A stretch of 64,000 nucleotides of DNA from contig NC_133221.1 of the NCBI RefSeq assembly GCF_040436345.1, positions 30,158,589-30,222,588 of the forward strand, read 5' to 3'. Positions within the stretch are counted from its first letter, which is position 1, and each line of letters opens with the position of its first letter. Both the position numbers and the translations under genes were made by a program. The notes under the pieces were generated by a model that made no database searches, was not told the origin of the DNA, and saw nothing but the letters and a program-made list of their open reading frames with translations. The DNA comes from Pagrus major (taxonomy: Eukaryota; Chordata; Actinopteri; Spariformes; Sparidae). Shown piece by piece: positions 1 to 11,300 of the stretch.

Positions 1-715
1 TGCTGATATAAACAGACATGCAATGCAAAATCCTGTTACACAAGAACCAAATAATCTATAGAAAATATGATCATCTGTTCAAAGGCAACTTGTCATCAGA
101 CATGCTGAATAAAAAGCGCACTGGTGCCACCAATGAAACTGCTTAATTGCACACTGGAGCTAATGAATAGATTATTAATGAATAGAATTAAAACTGAATT
201 AAAAATAATTTTATTAGAGCAATGGTCCTATAAGGCTGACTGTTCACATTGGAGAATTCCCCTTCTTTTATTACAAGAAAATGTCAGCTGACAATTGTTC
301 AGTGAGTATGTCATCCCTTGGAAAAGCAGAAATAAAGGTTTTGTATGTGTTATCCAGATACACATGTGTCTATTTTTGCTCTATTTAGCTCCTAACAGAG
401 GATATGCACATTTCCAGACTGCAAGACATTGAGGCAGGAACATGGTCTACCATATATTCCTTCAGAGTTTATATCTACAGTGGTCAAGTTTAGCCAGTAT
501 GAAAATTTACCTCTTACTATTTCCTTCGAAGCTCATGCTATGTTTTAGTCAGTTTAATAAACCACTTTCTAGGGTGTGCTGAACTGTTTCTTCTTCTCTA
601 GATTCTCTAGATTTCTCAATGTTTTCCACACATCAGTCAGTCATGTATAGGTAGCAGTAGGTGGATTCAAATTTCTTCAAACCCAGAGCCAGTTGCTGCT
701 ACAACCTCAGCTCAC
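1..715 (-). other. Intron of the KIAA2013 orthologue (partial)
   Basis: This stretch lies downstream of the donor at 715 on the minus strand and continues past the window edge. It is AT-rich. I see no conserved exon or recognisable element in it. Confidence 0.6.
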
Positions 716-1673
716 CTGAAATGAAGAGGTCCATCCAGGCCTGCTGGTGATCCACAACCAGTTCGTCCACATCGGCCCTCAGCAGCTCCACCAGCTCCTT
801 TTTGGCTCCATCTCGGAGGATGCTGAAGGTCTCATCCAGCTTGGAGGACTCAATGGGCTCTGAGGTCCACACCACTGACAGGATGTTGTCTGAATACTCA
901 GATTTAGCAGGGACCTGGATCCTGCTGCTCAGCTTCTTGGTGACCACCACCACCAGCACCATCCGGTTATTCTCGACTGGTACTCTGCCAGAGGAGAGCA
1001 CGATCTCTCTGTCCTCCAGTTTCTCCACACTGGTGGAGAACTTGCTACCAAAGGAGGGATTGTCAGAGGAAACATCCATGGATGCGGCCCTGTCAGACGG
1101 GTTGTTGATATGGACTCTCTGGAGATAGACGTTAGGTCTGCTTCTGTGTGCTATGAACTCCTCTCTGACGGTGACACAGTCCCGAGGTGACTGCAGGCCG
1201 GCTGGTGAGGCACAGCGGACCGACAGAACGGCTCCTTTCCGGAACCACAGCATGGTAGCCTGAGTCTCGGCCCGCTTCCCCTCCAGATGGACGCCGACCC
1301 TCGGTGAATATTCAGTCTGGTGGACCGGAGCCGAGCCGGGTTGTAAAGACGACGCTACCCACAGTTTATTAGAGTCAATGTCAATCAGAATATGGCCGTT
1401 ACCTGATACAAAGGGTGTATCTAGTTGTTCCTGAGGTGTGCTGTATATCCCCTCTCCCCGCTCCACCAGAGAGTTCCACCTGTGGATTTCAGCCAGTAGG
1501 CACTGTCCTGCCGCCCCTCCGGGCATGGCCGGGCCGCCGAAGAACCTCAGTCTGCGCTCTGCTCCCAGGTACCAGTAAAAGATGAGGAAGAGCAGCAGTC
1601 CTATGAGGAGTCTTCTCGCCCAGCTGCTTGACAACAAGCCCGGTAGCCCCTTTAGTCTTTGCTGTAGCCACAT
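716..1673 (-). CDS. kiaa2013: KIAA2013 orthologue, first coding exon (partial gene)
   Basis: The reading frame starts at the ATG at 1673-1671 and runs 958 nt to a good GTGAGC donor at 715-710, giving about 319 residues. The protein starts MWLQQRLKGLPGLL and has a hydrophobic segment at about residues 22-36 (LLIGLLLFLIFYWYLG), so it is probably a single-pass type II or signal-anchored membrane protein. The rest is a large non-cytosolic region without a named catalytic motif. I recognise it as the vertebrate KIAA2013 family, whose function is not established. In mammals the gene lies head to head with PLOD1, as here, which supports the assignment. The remaining exons lie left of position 1. There is no frameshift or stop in this exon. 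Confidence 0.9.
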
Positions 1674-2130
1674 TGTGCGTTTAAATAATGGAAGCCCAGC
1701 TATGAGTCGGCGTCTGAAGACTGCACCCAGGGTGCTAATGTTGAATGTACAAGAATCTCACATGGAATTTGCTCGCACTCAAAACATGTTCCCCAGGTCG
1801 AAAGCTGACAAACTGGCTTCGCTAGCTTCCGACTAAGATAGCTTAGCTAGATAGCTAGCGTTGTGAACGAAAGCTGTCTAAAATATATTGTTGTTTCTCG
1901 CATCGTGGTTATCGTCGTGTCCTTCAGCAGGTGTGTATGACAGTCGTAAAGTTGTCGTATCTCAGGCCATTTCGTTTTCTGCTTGTCTTCAGGTGAAAAA
2001 CATCACCTGTGTTTCCAAACAACTCTGCAGCCAGCGGTTGACACTTCTGGTTTGTCACAACTGTCGTAAAGCAAAACGATAAAGCAGCAACCGGAAATGT
2101 CGCAAAATCAGTGACGTATGTAAAATATAT
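1674..2130 (-). promoter_or_regulatory. Likely 5' UTR and promoter of the KIAA2013 orthologue
   Basis: Upstream of the KIAA2013 ATG (minus strand) the sequence is less AT-biased and carries CpGs. An ETS-type site CCGGAAATG lies at 2091-2099 and a CRE-like TGACGTA at 2112-2118, a common pairing in TATA-less housekeeping promoters. The microsatellite block begins just beyond. The start site is inferred, not seen. The stretch also carries GCTAGC/TTAGCT runs near 1838-1860, common in repeats of this genome. Confidence 0.4.
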
Positions 2131-2190
2131 GCGGAGATGGAAAGGGGAAAGGGAGAGATGAAAACATAGCAATAATAAACAGATGAATAA

Positions 2191-2202
2191 TGTGTGTGTG
2201 TG

Positions 2203-2292
<90 letters not shown>

Positions 2293-2422
2293 ATATATAT
2301 AGTAATATATATGTAGGTGTGGGTGTGTGTGTATATATATACACACAATATATATATATACACACAATATATATATAGTAATATATATGTGGGTGTGGGT
2401 GTGTGTGTGTATATATATATAC

Positions 2423-2474
<52 letters not shown>

Positions 2475-2599
2475 ATATATATATAGTAATATATATGTGG
2501 GTGTGGGTGTGGGTGTGTGTGTATATATATATATACACCCACACACCCACATATATTACTCTATTACCTTAAATTATTACCTAATTATTACCTAATACC

Positions 2600-2643
<44 letters not shown>
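2191..2643. repeat. Compound TA/TG/CA microsatellite with a higher-order unit
   Basis: A pure TA run fills about 2205-2280 and another about 2428-2467. Around them a unit containing ACACACAATATATATAG then TAATATATATGTGGGTGTG recurs at about 2285-2340, 2370-2425 and 2466-2530. A pure CA run follows at 2602-2642. Long open frames here are artefacts of the dinucleotide repeat. Confidence 0.95.
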
Positions 2644-2644
<1 letters not shown>

Positions 2645-3194
2645 TACTATATTGCTATATTAGTATATTAAGTAGTGGGAGTACCCGTATTACTGCAAGT
2701 AGCAATGTTACAAACTACACAACTATATCACAGAATTCATTAACTGATTTCAAATACAAAGACTTGTTGTTACATCCAGCCCCACTAGCAGGGTAAGTTG
2801 TAACATAACCTGGGGTAAACTATAACAGTAAGAGTGAAGAATTAAAAAAAATGAGACCACACCCCAAAATATGGATCTGAAGAAGTTCCCCTTCTCATGA
2901 AGCCTGGGAACCAATCAGGACCTGCCATGTCATTATCATCCCATGACTGGTGCTTCATGTTGTACTTAGCTGTAAGTTGATATGCAAAATTCCTGACCTA
3001 GAAAAAGATAAAAACCTGAATACAAACACATAAAAGAATGATGCATACACCGGTAACCACTTCCTATTTAGGTCAGCTTGCTTGCCTTACCTGTCAGATG
3101 CTTAGAACTTGAGTCCAAAATAGAAGTCTGCTGCCTCAGTCAAATAACCAGTCGAGACATCCTCTTGCTGCACATTGAAGACTTTTGGATCCAG

Positions 3195-3380
3195 GAATAT
3201 CAGCTTCAAAATCATGTTGATGGTACAGTGTTTCTTGTAACAGGGTGAATGGTGTCTCTGTCTCTGTCACTTGTTTCTGCACTATGTAACTTCAGTGAGA
3301 GGGTAGGATCACAGCGTTACATACATGTTTACTTCAAGATACAAGTTTTCAACACATAACATTGTTATGGTGTGATGAGT
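3195..3380 (-). repeat. Dispersed repeat family A, copy 1 (inverted)
   Basis: This sequence is the reverse complement of the blocks at about 13920-14100 and 47390-47580. Shared words include the CAACATGATTTTGAAGCTG and TTACATACATGTTTACTT regions and the CATAACATTGTTATG core. It is probably a non-autonomous DNA transposon, because the longer copies have inverted ends resembling TTAAAGCAACTTTATGTA. Confidence 0.7.
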
Positions 3381-3387
3381 ATGTGTC

Positions 3388-3502
3388 GTCCTGCCAGTCG
3401 AGAAGAGTCAATCCCCGAGTGCTACGAAACATGGAGGAGAGTAAAGGTGGAAAGCTCCTAGAGCGTCGCACTCATGGATCGACTCTTCTCGATTGGCAGG
3501 AC
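3388..3502. repeat. Imperfect 39-bp inverted repeat (fold-back)
   Basis: Arm 3388-3426 (beginning GTCCTGCCAGTCGAGAAGAG) and arm 3464-3502 pair at 34 of 39 positions around a 37-bp loop. The arms are GC-rich compared with the flanks, and the right arm runs into a CpG-bearing stretch. No gene is seen in it. Confidence 0.8.
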
Positions 3503-5020
3503 GGCGACGAGCGGAGCAAGCTACTGCTAGCGTGAGTTGTTCAAAAACCTTCTTTTTAGTAAACTCTGTGTACACAAACAATGTTCTCAATGCTCGTGTT
3601 CATGTGTAGAGACCCTGGTGATACTACAAGCAAACTTTCATCTTGTGTCGAGTCTTCTTAGCGTTTTAAAAATAGCGATTTTGATGCTACCATAATGTTG
3701 CCCCTAGCACGCAATTGAAAATGATTTTGACCTGAAAACGAAAGTACGGTAAATCTTAAAATTGGCTTTTTTGTTGTGATTATGCTTTTACACGAAGGTT
3801 TGACTCGGGTTCCTTCACAAAAAAAGCCTAGGTTGCATTTTGGCGAGAGTTTCACTTTAAATCTGACTTATTATTACAGAGCTGGGATTTATATTTACAA
3901 CAGTGGTGTTGCACTCAACAACCAACCACATAAACTGTGGAGCTCGATGTCACATGGAAGTGTATTCTTTTATGACATACCACTGTGTTTCCCCACCTCA
4001 CCTTATCTGATGCAGATTTTAGTGCATGCACACCACTGTCAGTTTTCACCCACTGATCTGGTGTGCTGGTAAAAGGAGCATAATAGAGAAAAAGTGTTTA
4101 GTTGTCATTATGGTGTTAGTTATCCATCCCCACCCATCAGCCATTGTTTAGCTACCTGTAGCAGCACGGTGGTTTCAAATTAGCACAGATGAATGCCTGG
4201 CACGTAACATAAGAGAGGACTGTGTAATGAAATTGGGATCTTACATGAATCCACCTTTAACAGTAGGCTATCCACTCTCATGAAGATATATCATGTTTCC
4301 AAAAAAAACAAACTTTCTTACCTTAAAATCAGTGTTTTGCACTGCATACTTATTCACACAGCTATGAAATTTGATATGAAGGCCAGGGTGGAAGTGGTCA
4401 CACATCAAATTATTCAAGTGGCTCTCGGGTCATCCCCTTGGGCCATCCGTTCTTGGTGAAAGTATTGCCGTTACAACCATCCCTGGTCCCCCTACACTTG
4501 CAGAACGATTGCAGTCTTCAGAAAGGTTCAAATGTCGTTTTGGAGGAAACATTTTGTGCTGGTGTTGAATTGTATTTCCTTAGACAATATTCCTGATATT
4601 TAGTCTGCCTTTAGTAATATGAATGAGGCTCAACATAATATTCTCTTTTCATGTTACAGTGTTGCTCCCAGAAGGTTTCTACTGTGATAAGAATCTGAAT
4701 TTTGACGTTACAGCTGATGAATTTTCACATTTCCAATGAATTTAATACAAGCAGAGGTTCTGTTGTGTGGGGAGTGCAGGCTACGTGCAAGTGCTCATGT
4801 TCACCCAACAGCTGGGTCATCGTTTCCAAACAGCTTTTTTTTTCCCATTTTGGAAGTGGGCGTTGCGGATTGAATGAAGTTTCAACAGGAGACAAATCAG
4901 AGCCTGAAACCTGAGTGACAAAAAGCATTACACGGAACACTTCAATATTTAGTTTTACTACTGCTTTACTACTCTTATTTATTCTCCTGCAGCTGTGTAA
5001 ACTACAGTTTGTTGAATGGG
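3503..5020. other. Intergenic, upstream of plod1
   Basis: No exon, RNA gene or recognised mobile element is seen. The sequence is AT-rich with short unrelated frames on both strands. Confidence 0.5.
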
Positions 5021-5021
5021 A

Positions 5022-5112
5022 AGAGAGAGAGAGACTGAGGGGGGAGAGAGGAAGAGAGAGGGAGAGAGACATAGGCAGACACAGAGAGAGAGAGCGAGAG
5101 AGGGAGGTGGGG
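5022..5112. repeat. Purine (GA)n tract in the plod1 promoter or 5' UTR
   Basis: About 90 bases are almost entirely A and G on the plus strand (GAGAGAGAGA and AGGGAGAG words), ending roughly 120 bases before the plod1 ATG. Such GAGA tracts occur in many vertebrate promoters. It lies in the likely core promoter or 5' UTR. Confidence 0.85.
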
Positions 5113-5232
5113 GCAGCAGGCGGTGCTGGCAGAGTTAATACTGTCCTGCTAAGTTCGCTCCTCGGCTGGGAAAGTTTACAGTTCGTTTTACACCGGGACT
5201 CGTGAAAGGACTGCAACTTTATCTGGGCAAAA

Positions 5233-5323
5233 ATGAGACTTTCGTTCTTGCTGTTGCTCTCAGGGGTTTTTGTCTGTGTACTTTTCCCTCTGACAATATG
5301 CGAAGAGCAGCAAATCCCTAAAG
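5233..5323 (+). CDS. plod1: plod1 coding exon 1, signal peptide
   Basis: The ATG at 5233 opens 30 codons plus one base and ends at a strong GTAAGT donor. The peptide begins [15 protein letters not shown], a typical cleavable signal sequence for entry into the ER, where lysyl hydroxylases act. The next exon (9046) completes an Asp codon and continues [11 protein letters not shown], the conserved start of the mature enzyme. No other in-frame ATG lies nearer to that point. Confidence 0.92.
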
Positions 5324-8300
5324 GTAAGTCAGGAATGTGTCTGTTATGTCTGCTCCCGCCACACCGTGTTATCTACACATTTAGTCTGATAACAGTGCAG
5401 TTTAGGGCACCACGCATGGTGGCGTCTGAACTGAGGGGGTCTCCTCAGCTCCTCATGCGGTCCCGACTCCCCGGTGAAGGAAACCCGGCCTCTCGATAAA
5501 AATGTCTGGTAGAACATTCCAGCAGAAGTTGGTAGTAAATAACTGTTTCACAGAGGAACCGCTAACTGACCGCAGGGTGCTGGAGCCTGTCTCCACTGTG
5601 TACTTTGTGTTAGCTGTAGCAGCAGGCTAAAGTTAAGCCAGCGGTCAGTTACAGTTAGACGAGCTCATCCTGTTGATGTATGTGGATTGTGTTGTGTTGT
5701 GGCGCTGGATGAACGAGTTCATCTACAGTTCGCAAAAAATCTACGCCATTTTGCAACTTATCTCGAGCTTGTGTTCGATTAAAAATACTTTTTTTAAACA
5801 AAGTACAGTGAGTGTTAGACAGCGTGCCCCTCTGTACATGAGAGAAACGGCTGCACGCAGTTAAGGTTAGCGCTAGGTGTTGAGGAGGACCTCCATGTCG
5901 CTGACGTGGACGGGCAGCTATAAGCGCGGCCGGTGGGCTGTCTATTAATACAATAACGTTATAACACAGAGCTGTGCGACTGTAGACAGGATGTTCAGTC
6001 AAGTCTGTGCTGGAAGTATATTTAACTGAAATTAGATTTTTAGTTTATTTTTTAGTTTGGATAGCATATTCTACTAAGCACTCCTAAACAGTCCCTGGTA
6101 ACTGTAGTCTTATACATTTATCTTGAGTATTGAATTATTTTCTTCTTCTTCTTCAGATTTAATGCATAATGGTAGTTGTCTTTAGTTCAGTCACCCTCAG
6201 GGGATATTTAGAAATGACACTTACCAGTGACAAGGTCTTATCTATTGAAATATAGTGAAACTATATAGCTAATGGAGACTTCAGGACTAATTGAATGGGT
6301 GAAGTGAAGATGAGTTTTTCATGTGCCATGTCATTCAGCTGTGCTTCCTTCTTAAAAGTCTTTAATCATAAAGGCAGTCTGACCACAGTGTCAGCAGGAA
6401 CAGGTTGTCAGTGTTTATGGGGTTCGCTCACACTAGCGGTTGGACTCAGTAGACTACCCTTAGACTAAGGAAGATGCTGTCTATAACTTGTGATCTGATC
6501 TGGCAGTTTAATCATTGATTGGAAAAATTAAGAAAGAAATACATTGACAAAAAAGATCTAAAACCATATAAAAACTAGAGCCCGACCGATATATCAGCTG
6601 GCCGATATTATCGGCCGATATTAGGCATTTTCCAAACTATCGGTATCGGCATTTATAATGGCCGATAAATGAATATTTAAAAAATAAAATAAAAACGGAC
6701 AAAACACCCTTCAACCATGTTATGAGTGTTGGCGTTGCATAGTTTGTCCACCAGAGGACACTCAACAACATCCCTGTTGGTAACACTCGTGTTTAGAATG
6801 CCACAAACCGACAACCAGCTGATCCAGCCAGTCGGGCAGAGCGAACCAGTTATCCACGACTGAGCTCATCGTTGAAGTGTGCTCATGGTAAGTTGGCAAC
6901 TGTCACGAGAAATAAATTGCTTGAATAACAATTAAAAGAACATCCCAACAGTTCTCTTAACTCAAATAAGCATGACAAAATTTGTGACTACCATGTCCAG
7001 TTTTGCTGCTGTTACGTGTAAGCCGAGCGTGAAACGGACTTAGCTAGTAATTTTGATGTTCCTCTGTTCTGTTGTGACAATAAAACAAACAAGTTTATTT
7101 TTAAACTGCATTATCATATTATTTCAGTGAGGACTCATAAATAACTACAAATAACTAATGTTACGGAAATCTGTTTATGTTTTGTTACACGTTTCTGGAT
7201 TTATTTTTTTATATATATATATACATCGGCCTATATATTCCGATATATCGGCCGATATATATATATATAAAAAAATCGATATTAAATATTACATATTAAA
7301 TATTAAATCACCAAATATTTGTATCGTATCGGCCTTAAAAATCCTTTATCGGTCGGGCTCTAATAAAAACCAGTGTTCCCTCTAAGATGATAAGTGGTGA
7401 CCTGTCACAAATAGGGTGGCAACAGTATGAGATTTTCAGGGTGTGATAACCATCTTCTATAAAATCATGGTATACATTATTACAGAATTATTATTATTAT
7501 TATTCTTATTATTATTATTATTAACAGTTGTGACCCTTAATGGAATGAAAACAAGGGTTTTATGCTTGAGCCACACTTTATTATAATTTCACTGAATATC
7601 ATATCCTGACAACTTGATATAAACTTAGGTATTTGGAAAATAATGGTTTCTTTATGTGGACAGAGTTTTGCTTCCTTTTGATCAGTTATGTCAGAGATAT
7701 CAAATCCCTAAAAAACACTTCTTTAAATATTTGCAGTTAAAAAGCTACATGTCATCAAAATATGAACAGATTATATGTCTACATCCTTGAAATAATATTT
7801 GCAAAAAGAAGGGAAGGGCCATGTATCTTAATATTACAGCATAGTGTTTGCATAAAGTACTCAATCAACACTTGATAAATGAAAATGGAAAATGGATGTA
7901 CAAGAAGATATTGACGTGATAGATTGCAATGATGCTTGTTCAAAAATTAGGATAAACGTGAGGTTGAAATTACTTAAAGTTAAGTGGTTTTAATGAGAAT
8001 GTACATAACTCCTGTAAAGATAAATATAGGTCTGCTTATATTTCTGATGTTTGTACTAAATGTTTGGATAAGATTTGTCTTTGGGAATATCCAAAGATCT
8101 ATAACTTATGGAAGGATGTTATAAAATGTTTGTATATATTCGGAACACACATAGTTTGGAATTAGGGGGGCTTTGGTATTAAACATCTCTGACAAACATT
8201 TAAGATGTTTAATACCAAAGCCCCCTTAATCGCACTATGTTTGAGGAGTACGGATGCTCTATCATTAATGTCGAGGATAAGGGGATAAGGGACTACACAA

Positions 8301-11300
8301 AAAATAACCCATTAGAACAAGCAAATAAAAAATAACATAAAATAAAATGCTGTCAGTTATCACCAGGGCTGGTATTTCTGGGTCCCTAAACAAAATCTCC
8401 ATACGTAAAAAACTGAGCAGAGAACATTTTTAATTGACTCTTTTGGGCCCTTGTAGCCTTCGCGGCCTGAAGCAAGAGATCCACATGGTAACAATGGCCA
8501 TTTTATGTGTTTGTTACATAGCAATGGTGTAGAGATGGCGGGACACACGAGATTGAGATGAGAAGGTTACTCAGCCAGATCCAAATAGAGAAATCCACTG
8601 CCCAGTATGATAAGTTAATGATGTCATCAACAAATATTTTTTTAACATATGTCATTAAAGCATAATGAATATTTGATTAATATTGAATTTCTTGGGGGAT
8701 TTGTTCCTGTAATGTACTCCACAATATCAACGAAGGTGAACCCTGCATTAATATTTAATCTTGTTTCTCTTTCCTTTAGTGCATGCCTGTGTTAAAGTGT
8801 AGTTTTCTGATCGGGAGAGGGATAGATGGTTATAGATCAATAGATGCTGTATAGATAAAGCTTAACGTTTTTGTTTCTGTTAGTTACTATATGTCAGACT
8901 CCCCCCCTGCACAATCAAGACACACAGTATATTATATTACAGAAACTGTCAGTTGTAGCAGTACCACTGGGTTGCTTCATGCTTGAGGCAAAAGAAAAAA
9001 AGACTCATTGTTCTTCTGATTTTTCCTTAATGTTGTGTCTTCCAGACAACCTTTTAGTCTTGACAGTTGCAACCAAAGAGACTGATGGCTTCAGGCGTTT
9101 CTTGAGGTCGGCTAAACACTTTAACTACACCGTCAAGGTAGGAGCCCTGGAGCAAGTTCCTTTGCTACTCTCTAGCCATGAAAGCCTCTCTGTCATATGC
9201 TTTAAAATAAAACAAATTCATGTTTATTGTGAGTCATAGTTTTGACTCTTATGTAACAATTGTTTTTACATTTAAGACTTTTCAGTGCATTTGGGTCACA
9301 GAAGTAAGCCACCATTTTTGTCAAAAAGAAGTAAAACTTTGATTTTTTTATTGTGGTATCTGTAAGGTTCTGGGACGAGGTCAGAAATGGAAGGGAGGCG
9401 ACTACATGACAGCTCCAGGAGGAGGCCAGAAAGTACGACTCCTGAAAACAGCTCTGGAGGAGATGAAGAAACAGGACAAAATCATCCTATTTATTGAAAG
9501 GTACAGTGTCTTCACTGCAGGTGTTGTGGAATTTCGGCTCTCTTGACCATTCAGGATAGATGAAGAACACTCAGAGACACCGATGACTTAAGTTGAAGTA
9601 GATTATACAAATTTGCAAGGAGGAACAAAATAACAGCACATCTGTCTGCACAGAGTGATGCCATGATAATCCTGACAAGTCTTCCCCAATGTTCAGATTA
9701 TATCTACAGCTCAGGAAGCATCCCTCCCATACATGGTTATCTGTTTAACAACAAGGAAGGTGAAGTTATCGCTGAGCATCTCACCTCTGGCCAAGTGAGG
9801 AATAGGAGTACCATAGATAGATCGAGGCCACCTTACGAGTTTCACACAAACAATCAGCCTTGCTTTGGCTTGGTGTGTCGGACATCTGTGCTGTAGACAT
9901 CTCTGCAGTAGCTTCGAATCACTAAGTTGCAGAGACCATGAGATATAAACTCATAGAGCAGACATCACTATGCCTTTATCCAGACCTTAACATTTACACA
10001 GGATACGTATGACGTCCTATCGTATGAAGACAGAATGTCCTGGGAGAATCATATTTTTCTCCCACAGCAGGCACAGTTTCACATTTGACTGCACCTGTCA
10101 GAAGTGATGGCCAGACTAATACCTTGGTACAGAAGGAGTTTTGGATGAACACTTTCCAAATCACATCAGATGTGTCTCCTAGTCTTCTAGGCCACCATTG
10201 TTTTCCATTCACTGCATTTTAGATGAACTGATTTTTTTTTTTGGGATTGATAAAGTGATTGGGATTGTCTGCAGTTATATATGCCGAATAAGTCAATCAG
10301 TCTTCTTCTGCATTACCAGACAGTATAGTAAGGATTTTTTGATTCAAGTGTAGGAAGAATACTCACACACAGCATTGAGTGACTGTGATTAAATATGTGA
10401 TATCTCTTCATAAAGTTGGTTGTTTTCCTCGTCACATTGACTGTTAGGCTGTGTGTCTGTTTTGTAGTCTGTAGTCTGTAGTTCATTTAAAATCAATTTT
10501 GGGAAATATGCATATACAGTATGTTCAGATAGATCTCAATCTCATGTGTCTGTGTAAAGGGACAGTTAACCCCAATTTTAAAAACACATATTTTTCCTTT
10601 TACCTGTTGTGCTCTTTATCCAATATTGGCTGTAGACATGTCTGCCTTCCGTCGAATATAATGGAACTTTTCAAAAACTTAACACTGATGTCTCTTTCCA
10701 GAAAATCATGACCCGGTTATTTAAGATAATCCCTAGACCTTGTAGTGAGCAATTTAATGTAGGAGCGGTTTTCTTTCTACTATTTTACAGCGCAGAACGA
10801 AGTGTGCATCTGTTCCTGAACAAGATTCTTGTGCACGTGACATTGTGGGATTTAAACACTAATGGCATCCTCTTAGGCCAAGCTGTAATGTTAGCTAGCT
10901 TAGTTAGCCTAGTTAGCTAGCCCCTCGATGCACTCTTTTCTCCTTGCGGTGATACGGTTGGCGGGTGTAGTTCGGTGGAAAGAAAATAGTTCCATTGTAT
11001 TCAAGAGAAGGTTTAGCAACTCACACCAAAGCAATTTAGATCAATAAAAAGCACAAAATGTAAGAGGAAAAATAGACATCAGGATATGGTTAGCCTAGCT
11101 TAGCATAAAGACTCGAATCAGGGGGAAACAGCTAACCTGACTCTGTTCAAAATTCAACTGCCAACAGCTCCAAAGCTCATGGATAAGCATGTTTAATATG
11201 TACACAATGGGAAATGTCAAAAGGATAATATGTTGTTTTAGGCAAATTATGCACTGGAACTATTTCTTGACGAACAATAGTGTTCATTTACCCTGGCTTT

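Noticed and set aside
802-1128. Plus-strand 108-codon frame
   Set aside because: Antisense shadow of the KIAA2013 exon, which has clear family identity on the minus strand.
1924-2595. Long overlapping open frames on both strands over the microsatellite
   Set aside because: They consist of Tyr-Ile and His-Thr repeats produced by TA/CA dinucleotides; no start context, splice structure or family.
4725-5216. Minus-strand 163-codon frame rich in Ser and Leu
   Set aside because: Created by the GA/CT tract in the plod1 promoter; low complexity, no family.
8161-8230. Hairpin as a microRNA gene
   Set aside because: Pairing is almost too perfect, no known seed family is recognised, and a LINE-like translation of the arm offers a simpler origin; kept only as a finding.
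9520-10210. Solo LTR in plod1 intron 3
   Set aside because: The start looks LTR-like (TGTTGTGG) but no matching terminal CA with a flanking direct repeat could be fixed.
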